The position numbers were made by a program, and so were the translations under genes. DNA of 64,000 bases from Simmondsia chinensis (lineage: Eukaryota; Streptophyta; Magnoliopsida; Caryophyllales; Simmondsiaceae), in the NCBI GenBank assembly GCA_018398585.1, contig JAGTTD010000001.1, forward strand, positions 38,145,938 through 38,209,937. The letters run 5' to 3'. This document shows positions 56,348 to 64,000 of this stretch, one piece after another (positions within the stretch are counted from its first letter, which is position 1; each line of letters starts with the position of its first letter). Below the pieces are notes generated by a model. That model was not told the origin of the DNA. It was given only the letters and a program-made list of their open reading frames with translations, and did not search any database.

Positions 56348-56750
56348 TGTTATGATTCATTAGATTTTAGTTGTAATTTTTGGTTGTATTTCGGGTAATG
56401 TCTTCATTGTTGTGTTGGCCATATTTTTAAATGTTAGTTAGTTGGTCTTGGCGCCTTAGATGGTCGGTTAGAGGTCCGAGCAAGTCAAATCTGGCGGCTG
56501 CTGTGTTTTGGCGCCAAAATCTGTTATGAGTCGGTTAGGATTAGTTGTCTTGATTCAATGTTTCTAATCTTGTATAAATAAGCTCTAAGCATGAAATTTC
56601 ATCATTCAATGAATAATATTCCGATTTTCCTTTGGAATTTCTCTCTTACTTCTCATCTCCTTCTCTAATTCTCATCCCCTTTCACTTCTCTTCTCATCTT
56701 AACTCTTTCTTCTACTAGGTTAACTTTCAATTTTGAATTGGAAGCTAACA
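56348..56750 (+). repeat. 5' LTR of the gypsy element
   Basis: 403 bp, TGTTATGATTC...GAAGCTAACA. U3 has TTGGCGCC (56448-56455) and the perfect palindrome TTTTGGCGCCAAAA (56506-56519), then the TATA box TATAAATA (about 56573-56580). Confidence 0.93.
56506..56519 (+). promoter_or_regulatory. E2F-like palindrome in the LTR
   Basis: TTTTGGCGCCAAAA is a perfect 14-bp palindrome containing the E2F/DP consensus TTTSSCGC on both strands. It sits about 60 bp upstream of the TATA box, with TTGGCGCC a further 50 bp upstream. Confidence 0.6.
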
Positions 56751-56752
56751 AT

Positions 56753-56766
56753 TGGTATCAGAGCCA
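56753..56766 (+). other. Primer binding site (initiator tRNA-Met)
   Basis: TGGTATCAGAGCCA begins two bases after the 5' LTR, an exact match to the standard plant primer site. Confidence 0.95.
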
Positions 56767-56815
56767 GTTCAAGCAATCAATTGATTGATATTGGCTGGAA
56801 AAATCAAAGAAAATC

Positions 56816-58260
56816 ATGACCGATGGTGTCAGAACTAGATCGGGAGCCGGTGGAGCAAATGCACTTGGTCCGGAGATGACCTATGCTGCTGCAGTTGCAG
56901 GTTCTGATGCAACTCGCGCTGTGGAAGCTGGTGCAAATGCTACAACTGGACCTCAGTACTTAACTACTGATCATCTTCAGGATTTAAATAACAAAATGGA
57001 TCGAATCTTGACACTATTGTTGGAAAACGATGCGAATAAGGAAGATCGGTTGCAGCAAATTGAGGCTAAGCTGGTACATTTGCAGGATAAGGTTAATAAG
57101 CAAGGAGAGACCTCAGTTAATGCAATCCTTAAGCCAGCTAGTCAGATCTTTCAACCTGTTGAAGTGGATCAGTAGCAAAGTAACGTTGACAGAACTGAAG
57201 GTTTGGTTAGGACTCGAGGAAAATCTCTGATGATGCAACCTAATGCAGGACCTCCAATCCACATCAGATCAGCTGAGAATCAACCTTCATAGCCTGAAAT
57301 TGCTGCAGAAAATCAGGATCGTGCCTCAGGACAAGCTCCTTCCGGATTGAATGGCTTGAATTCAGATCACAATTCAAGGCCGCAGAATTCTGTTTTGCAT
57401 CACAGCATTGCAGATGATAAGCTCGGGCATCCAAATAGACCTCCTGATAGACAATTTCAGCATAGATCATTGAGTAATGACAATGCATCTGGTGGCAGGA
57501 GTGGTTCTTACAGGCAGCCGAGAGTGGAGATAGATCTTTTTGATGGTAAACAACCGGAATCTTGGTTAAGAAGATGTGATCGGTATTTTCAATATTATAA
57601 CATACATGAAGATGAAAACGTTCAGCTAGCTGCAGTACATTTACATGGTGATCATGAGGTATGGTATTATAGTTTGTTGAAAAGCAAACTTAATCTTTCT
57701 TGGGGCCAATTCGTAGAAGAAATGTGTGAACGATATGGTGAGGAAGAGGCAACTAATGTTGTGGATAGCTTTAATAAGGTGACTCAATCTTCAACCGTGA
57801 GGGAGTATATGATTAGATTTGAGAATTTATGAGCTAATTTAATGTCAATCATATCCATTGCTCCGGAGGACACAGAATCCTATTATGTCTCTTGTTTCAT
57901 TAGCGGATTGAAGCCTAGGATAAAAAATATGGTGAAAGCCGTAGGTCCTAAGACATTGTCTAGTGCTTACGACAAGGCTAAGTTGATTGAAGTTACCTTA
58001 GCCAATTCAAGTGACAAGAACAAGCTACATGGCAGTAGTTACAGACCGCAGCAAAAGAGCAATTCTGGTTCCAGATTTAAGCGTGCTGTTGACAAGAGTT
58101 CAGTAAGGTTATGCTTTCGTTGTAACCAACCATTTCAGCCTAGTCATAGGTGTAGACCTCAGGCATTGATGTATGCAAAAGGGTCCCGTGCTGGTGTTAT
58201 TTCTGGCAGTGGAAATTCAAACGCTGAGGAAGACAGTGATGGTCCTTCTTCACATGATGA
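56816..58260 (+). pseudogene. gag: Gypsy gag
   Basis: Starts at ATG 56816 (MTDGVRTRSGAGG). Carries a coiled-coil-like stretch (LQDLNNKMDRILTLLLEND, QQIEAKLVHLQDKV), the retrotrans_gag core (EIDLFDGKQPESWLRRCDRY, VREYMIRFENL, FISGLKPRIKNMV) and a zinc knuckle CFRCNQPFQPSHRC. The product would be the structural capsid protein. In-frame stops at 57173, 57290 and 57830 break it, although the frame is otherwise unshifted, so decay is by point mutation. Confidence 0.88.
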
Positions 58261-58726
58261 AATGATTGATGATGAAGTTGAGATATCCATGAAGGCATTG
58301 ACTGGGAGTGGAGCTCATAATACCATTCAAATCAAAGGCAAGGCTGGTAAAACCTCCATCATTGTTCTTATTGATAGTGGGAGCACACATAGTTTTGTTG
58401 ATCCCAAGTTGATTAAGAAAGTGAGGCATGAAGTGACAAAAACTCACCCCTTGGCGGTTATGGTGGCTAATGGCAACTCCCTAACAACTCAAAACAAATG
58501 CCTAGCATTTCCATGGTCTATGCAAGATCATTAATTCAGCTTTGATTTTAGACTTCTTCCCTTGGGAGGTTGTGATATGGTGCTAGGTGTGGATTGGATG
58601 AGAACTTTCAATCCGGTGGTGTTTGATTTTGATAAAATGACCGTGGCATTTGAGGTCCATGGCACTAAAGTCTCTCTGCAAGGCATATCAAAGGAAGCTC
58701 AGCTCAGGTTGATTGATGGTAAATGA
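58261..58726 (+). pseudogene. pol: Gypsy aspartic protease
   Basis: Same frame as gag. Catalytic motif LIDSGSTHSFVD (about 58370) and the downstream LPLGGCDMVLGVDWM (about 58560) define a retropepsin that would process gag-pol. Stops at 58532-58534 and 58724-58726 interrupt it. Confidence 0.85.
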
Positions 58727-60044
58727 CTACAAGGTGGAATCAAGAAGAAAGCAATACAATGGCTCGGGCATCTGTTTGTAATCTCCTCTATTGAGCTGCA
58801 GCAGGACATCAAGCCAGAAGTTCAGGCCTTGGTTGAAGAGTTTGAGGATATTTTTGAACAACCAAAGAGTCTTCCTCCTCAAAGGAGTGTGGACCATGCC
58901 ATTCCTCTTCGGGCAAATGCTGATCCGGTCAAGATTAGGCCATACCGTTATGCTCATGGCCAAAAGACAGAAATTGAGAAACAAGTGGAGGAGTTACTTC
59001 ACATGAGCTTCATTAGACCAAGCCATAGTCCTTTTGCTTCACCTGTGATCCTTGTGAAGAAGAAAGATGGTTCGGCTAGAATGTGCATCGATTATCGACA
59101 ATTGAATTCCTTGATAGTGAAGGATAAGTTTTCCATTCCAGTCATTGATGATTTGCTTGACGAGTTATATGGAGCATGCTTCTTCTCTAAGCTTGATTTG
59201 AGACAGGGGTATCATCAAATTAGAGTCCTTGAGACGGATATATACAAGACTGCTTTTCAAACTCATCATGGGCATTTCGAGTTTGTTGTTATGCCTTTTG
59301 GTCTAACAAATGCTCTGGCCCCTTTTCAAGCGGCCATGAATGATGTTTTCAAGCCCTTCTTGAGAATATCAGTGCTTGTTTTCTTCGATGACATACTGAT
59401 TTACAACTCCTCTTATGAAGATCACCTCACTCACCTTAGACAAGTTTTGTGGTGTTGCGGCAGCATAAGTTTTTTGCTAAGTTGTCCAAATGTTCGTTTG
59501 CTCAGCCAAAGCTTGAATATTTGGGCCATGTCATCTCTCAAGAAGGATTTTCCATTGATCCTATTAAGGTCCAAGCGATGCAAGATTGGCCAATTCCAAT
59601 AACCTTGAAGCAATTGAGAGGTTTTTTGGGTTTGACCGAGTATTATAAAAAATTCATTAAAGGATATGGTTTTATTGCCAAACCTTTAACAAAACTATTA
59701 AATAAGGATGCAATCTTATGGAAGAGAAGTTTCAGGCTACCTTTGAAGCTCTCAAGTCAGCTATGTGTGTTGCACCCGTGTTAGCAATGCCAAATTTTGC
59801 TGAGAGCTTTGTGTTGGAGACAGATGCAAGCGGTTCAGGTATAGGGGCCGTTCTTTCTCAACATGGGAGGCCTATTTCTTACTTGAGTCAAGCTCTTAGT
59901 CCTAAGAATCAAGCTATGTCGACATATAAGAAAGAATATTTAGCAATTCTTTTAGCCGTTGAAAAATGGAGGCATTACTTGGATGGTCACAAGTTCGAAC
60001 GGATCACCAAAGCCTCAGGCATCTCCTTGAGCAAAAGATTGTGA
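58727..60044 (+). pseudogene. pol: Gypsy reverse transcriptase and RNase H
   Basis: RT landmarks in order: [72 protein letters not shown] and catalytic FFDD ([12 protein letters not shown]). The frame shifts near 59445 (to [33 protein letters not shown]) and again near 59718. RNase H follows with LETDASGSGIGAVLSQ, YKKEYLAILLAVEKWRHYL. FFDD is the usual plant gypsy form of the YXDD box. The shifts abolish a full polyprotein. Confidence 0.9.
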
Positions 60045-61640
60045 CAAGAATTCAAAAGAAGGGCCTAATGAAGATGCTTGGCCTTGATTATGACATTGAG
60101 TATAGAAAGGGCAAGGAGAATGCTGCAGCCAATGCTTTATCCAGGAAATTTGAGGATGCTGAAATTGGTTCCTGCAGTGCCACAACCGTGGCGATTCCTT
60201 CATGGATGGAAGAAATTTATAAGACATATGAAGGTGATTCTTTTGCCCAAGAGTGTGTGGCTGCTACTCTTTTGAATGATGCAGAAAAGATCGACAAAGA
60301 AGCTGGAATTTTAGTACAGAGGGGACTGATCAGAATTCATGGCAGATTGTACATTGGTGTTGCAACTGAATTGAGGAATCAGATTATACAAGCGTCTCAT
60401 GATGCAGCCTGGGGTGGTCATGCTGGTGTAGAAGGTACTTATCAAAGGGTTAAAGCTTATTTTAGTTGGCCAAGCTTGAAAAAGACCGTGAGTGATTATG
60501 TTAAGGCTTGTGAGGTGTGTCAACAAACAAAGTTGGGAGATCATCGTTACAAGGGTCTTCTTCAACCCCTTCCCATCCCGGATGGAGCATGGATCAACAT
60601 TAGCATGGATTTCATTGAGGGGTTGCCTAGGTCTGAAGGCAAGGAAGTCATATGGGTGGTAGTAGATCGTTTCACCAAATATAGCCATTTCATTGCTCTT
60701 ACCCGACCTGTTACAGCTGAAAGATTAGCAAGAATCTTCCTTGACAACATTTACAAGTTACATGGATTGCCTCAATCCATTGTTTCGGATCGGGATAAGA
60801 TCTTCACAAGCACATTTTGGAGGGAGTTGTTCAAATTGATGGGTACAACGTTGGCACTTAGTTCCTCTTATCATCCCCAAACGGATGGCCAAACCCAACG
60901 TGTCAACCAATGTGTGGAGCAGTACCTCCGGAGTATGGTCTTTTCACGGCCTAGAGAGTGGAATCATTGGCTATCTTTGGCGGAGTATTGGTTCAACACT
61001 CACTACTTCCCCTTTTCAAGGGTTGTATGGCTATGCTCCTCCTTCTCCAATGTTGCTGCAACAGCCAGGAATTACTGATTCTGCAGCGGGAGATCTGGTA
61101 CAGTAGAGGAAGCAGATATTGCAGGTCCTTAAAGATAATCTCCAACAAGCTAGGGCGCGAATGAAATTTTATGCAGACAAAAAGAGGGTAGACATAAGCT
61201 ATGAAGTTGGAGACATGGTCTACCTTAAATTACAACCGTATAGACAGTCTTCTTTGGCTGTCAGGAGAAATGTCAAGCTAAGTGCCCGTTTCCTTGGCCC
61301 TTACAAAATCTTGGAGAAAATTGGCAACGTTGCATACAAGCTTGACTTACCTTCACATTCATACATTCACCCGGCGTTTCATGTCTCTCTACTTAAAAAT
61401 AGGTCAAGAAGGGAGCTGAGGTTACACGAGAGCCACCAGAAGCAGGAACTAATGGCATACTGTTGCTGCAACCTGCTGCTGTCAAAGGCCGGAGAACATT
61501 GCAGGTGGAGCATGGTGCTTTGCAAGAAGTATTGGTGCAATGGTGCAATTTGAGCAAGAGCTTTGTGACTTGGGAAAATTACAATTTCTTGAAGAGCCAA
61601 TTCCCTAATTTTACTCCTTGAGGACAAGAAGTTTCTCAAG
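59966..61640 (+). pseudogene. pol: Gypsy integrase with chromodomain-like tail
   Basis: The largest open piece (59966-61078) holds the end of RNase H (DHQSLRHLLEQ), the HHCC zinc-binding region (HDAAWGGHAGVEGTYQ...CEVCQQTK) and the catalytic core. The two aspartates are present (MDFIEGLP, VSDRDKIF), but the expected glutamate 35 residues later is Gln (HPQTDGQTQRVN). A frameshift near 61000 is followed by the C-terminal part (61119-61553: YEVGDMVYLKLQPYRQSSL, LSARFLGPYKILEKIG, HPAFHVSLLK) and, shifted again, VLVQWCNLSKSFVTWENYNF, a chromodomain-like end. Confidence 0.9.
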
Positions 61641-61650
61641 AGGGAGGGAA

Positions 61651-62052
61651 TGTTAAGATTCATTAGATTTTAGTTGTAATTTTTGGTTGTATTTCGGGAA
61701 ATGTCTTCATTGTTGTGTTGGCCATATTTTCAAATGTTAGTTAGTTGGTCTTGGCGCCTTAGATGGTCAGTTAGAGGTCCGGGCAAGTCAAATCTGACGG
61801 CTGCTATGTTTTGGCGCCAAAATCTGTTATGAGTCCGTTAGGATTAGTTGTTTTGATTCAATGTTTCTAATCTTGTATAAATAAGCTCTAAGCATGAAAT
61901 TTCATCATTCAATGAATAATATTCCGATTTTCCTTTGGAATTTCTCTCTTACTTCTCATCTCCTTCTCTAATTCTCATCCCCTTCACTTCTCTTCTCATC
62001 TTAACTCTTTCTTCTACTAGGTTAACTTTCAATTTCGAATTGGAAGCTAACA
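61651..62052 (+). repeat. 3' LTR of the gypsy element
   Basis: 402 bp, TGTTAAGATTC...GAAGCTAACA. The TTTTGGCGCCAAAA palindrome (61809-61822) and TATA box (about 61876) are conserved. Confidence 0.93.
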
Positions 62053-62399
62053 CAATTGAAGTGCTTAAATGATAACTCGAGTAGATACCTTTCCGGTTTA
62101 GTATCTCTTGAGTAATTTCAGAGAAATTCGAAATGAGTATATACCTCAAGCCAAAATTAAAGAAGCCAATGATCCTGCTCAATTAGCTTTAGGATATACC
62201 TTAATGAGAACCTAGTTTGAAAAATCTAAGGTCACTTGGTCCATGATCTTGAATTATAAGCAGGTCATAACAGAAGGCTTCAAAACCACAACTACGCCAC
62301 TCAATTGTAAAGATTGGAAGAAACTTATTATTGACTATTTTAAAACCTGCTTGGTTTAGTAAGGACAACAAGTTGAAGTCAAAAAAACATAGATATCAG

Positions 62400-62880
62400 C
62401 AGGATGGTGTAGGTGAGTTATATAAATGCCTTGACTAGGATGAGCTAAAGTTAATAATGGTCAAAGCCCTTCCCATCTAGACGAAAATAAATTGCATTGG
62501 TCAATTAGGAGGTAAGGCTACTATTGATCATCTATGATGAATGTTTGCATTAGACACACAAAAGGCTATAAAGCTTGCTAGAAGCATAGCCATGTCCTAT
62601 AAGTGCATGCATCTGGTATGCATGTTATTCTGAAGTCGTGGCCCTTTTAAGGTCGGGCTATAGATATTGTTGGGGAAATCAATCTCCTTCGAGCTAACAT
62701 CACTCATACATTTGGTGGCCACTGATTATTTCACCAAATGGGTTAAGTCAAAACCATATAAGAATATCAACCAGCAAGATGTTATAGACTTCATCAAAGA
62801 ATACATATCTTGTGCGGTTTTGGGGTCCCTGAATTTATCACCGTGATTTATCGATACTTGTTACCAATGCTCCTTGAGAT
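62400..62880 (+). pseudogene. Second gypsy integrase remnant
   Basis: One frame reads HLVATDYFTKWVKSKPYKNI followed by NQQDVIDFIKEYI, the conserved core of gypsy integrases. Upstream WPF..GxAIDIVGEINLL is in another frame. No LTR ends recognised; it lies outside the 62052 boundary and belongs to a different, older element. Confidence 0.7.
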
Positions 62881-63130
62881 TGCTTAATGCATGAGTTGCT
62901 TTCTAATCTCCTCTTGCTCCACTCTGAAATTGTCTAGCATTACTTTGCCTCTACTTTATTCTCCAACTCACAAACTTCTCCCTTGAGTTGGAGAAGCTGT
63001 CTTTTGTTGTCTTCGATATAGAGTTGCTTTGTCTAAATCAATGAGGCATGTTTGTCTTTGTCTATTTCCATCTTGTGCAGTTGTTCTTGGTTAGATTAGA
63101 AACCTTTTAGTTCGAGGCAAGGGCTATTAC
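62880..63130 (-). pseudogene. Coiled-coil remnant
   Basis: The minus strand encodes EQLHKMEIDKDKHASL...LQLKGEVCELENKVEAK with stops, a charged heptad-like stretch such as occurs in ORFs of large gypsy elements and transposase-associated proteins. Family not identifiable. Confidence 0.3.
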
Positions 63131-64000
63131 AGAAGGCCTAAGCGCTCCTAAGACCTCCAAGCAGGTTTGTCTTCTCTTCAAAAGGTCTAGGATTTGTATG
63201 TATGAATGAATGAATGTTCTCTTGATTACTTTAAGCTCGTTGGATATAAATGGAGCGCTCTTGGGTAGTTCATCAACTTTGTCACTATGGAATGAGCATT
63301 TTTACAAGTGTTTGGCTTTGTCAGCTCTCAGGAAGCAAAACGAGAAGCTTCTTAAGTCTCAATGCTTTGGATGCTCCTTGCTTCTTTAGTCTGGTGAGAA
63401 TCTCCAACAGGAAAATGGGGGTGGATGCCAACTGAATATGAAAAGACCTAAGTTAGTTTTACCGTTCTAGAATCTAAAATGACAAGAACTAAAGATGAAT
63501 GTCATTTTACTGGGATAGCTTTGCTACTGGATCATATAGAAGGTATACGCATAATATGACTAGAAAGGCTGGAAGCCTTTACGATTGTTGTTTGATATCT
63601 TTAGCTTCCTCAAGGTGCTCGAGATTTGTTGCTCCAATATTGTGGCCCTCACTAACTTCCAGTAAAAGGCTAATGATTAGCCTAAGTACAACGAAGGAAG
63701 GATGAAATGTGTTAAGTTTGAAATAAAACTTACTAGATAATGCTTTGATTTGAGCCTCTCACACTATTTCAGAAGCTTAAGTGGGCTTAGAAAACCATCA
63801 AGCCAACAAAAATAGAGCCTGAATGAGGGCTTGGGCAACAGTTACAGTTTTGGTAAGTTGGCAAGTTGGAATACATCCTACTACCCCTTCAAGGACTAAA
63901 GAAACAGATTCCTTAGCCTCTTGAGAGTGACAGATAAAGGTTCAAGGATTTAAATGGAGGTCTAGAAGCAAGTACTCATTAGTGAGCCCTCTAATTCAAT
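63131..64000. other. Window end, no clear gene
   Basis: Short ORFs on the plus strand (63250-63435, 63499-63705) show no recognisable domain. Composition is similar to degraded gypsy internal sequence. Confidence 0.35.

Larger units (their letters stand above)
56348..62052 (+). mobile_element. Ty3/gypsy retrotransposon (chromovirus-like)
   Basis: Structurally complete 5.7-kb element: 5' LTR, primer site, gag, protease, RT, RNase H, integrase with chromodomain-like tail, polypurine tract CAAGAGGGAGGGAA (61638-61650), 3' LTR. Exact TSD CAATT (56343-56347 and 62053-62057). Gene order RT-RNase H-integrase defines Ty3/gypsy. By eye the LTRs differ at about ten substitutions and one 1-bp indel over 402 bp, so insertion is fairly recent. 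At least five in-frame stops and several frameshifts make it non-autonomous. Confidence 0.93.

Noticed and set aside
56816..58726. C-to-T stops as proof of methylation-driven decay
   Set aside because: All five in-frame gag/protease stops can arise by C-to-T, but every stop codon can, so this is not informative without sister copies.

Overview
The window is nuclear DNA from a flowering plant, probably a eudicot. Support comes from a plant polyamine-transporter gene and a plant receptor-like cytoplasmic kinase gene (both with GT-AG introns), LTR retrotransposons primed by initiator tRNA-Met, plant-type LINEs and SINEs, hAT and Mutator-type MITEs, and AT-rich spacers. I cannot name the species. 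Only two host genes look intact; nearly everything else is layered mobile DNA.

Layout. 1-5.8 kb: a Helitron 3' end, a Mutator-type MITE (9-bp TSD) with a SINE inside it, a gypsy-type solo LTR, a second LTR fragment and a LINE ORF1 fragment. 6.7-8.7 kb: two SINEs and a second Mutator-type MITE. 10.46-17.29 kb: a three-level nest, in which a MITE is interrupted by a Copia element (TSD TATTA) that is interrupted by a hAT element (TSD CCTTTAGC). 17.4-18.6 kb: a Mutator-type MITE split by a solo LTR (TSD ATACG). 21.0-23.5 kb (+): kinase gene with two coding exons. 24.4-27.7 kb: LINE tail, LTR pieces, direct repeats. 28.1-31.7 kb: internally deleted Copia element with TA..CA LTR ends. 34.6-36.8 kb (-): polyamine transporter gene. 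37.7-40.8 kb: ORF1-bearing LINE and a second copy of the gypsy-type LTR, inverted relative to the first. 41-56 kb: LINE RT remnant, SINEs, MITEs, a possible first exon, solo LTR. 56.35-62.05 kb (+): nearly complete Ty3/gypsy element with chromovirus-like features. 62.4-64 kb: remnants of another gypsy element.

Main points of interest. (1) A SINE family whose 5' head is a 5S rRNA sequence rather than a tRNA, joined to the GGAAACAGCCTC...GGGTAAGGCTGC...(TTG)n body common in angiosperm SINEs; three headed copies, with long TSDs on several family members. (2) LTRs of at least three different families carry clusters of 10-16-bp palindromes (CGATCGATCG or TGTGTCGACACA) just upstream of their TATA boxes, and the gypsy-like LTR has an E2F-like palindrome in the same place. 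(3) A LINE family in which the ORF1 C-terminus runs straight into the 3' UTR and poly(A), as if ORF2 were absent. (4) Overlapping small uORFs in the polyamine transporter leader. (5) A duplicated N-terminal acylation module in the kinase.

Limits: no searches or alignments were run. Boundaries come from TSDs and terminal repeats read by eye, and family assignments come from recognised motifs.
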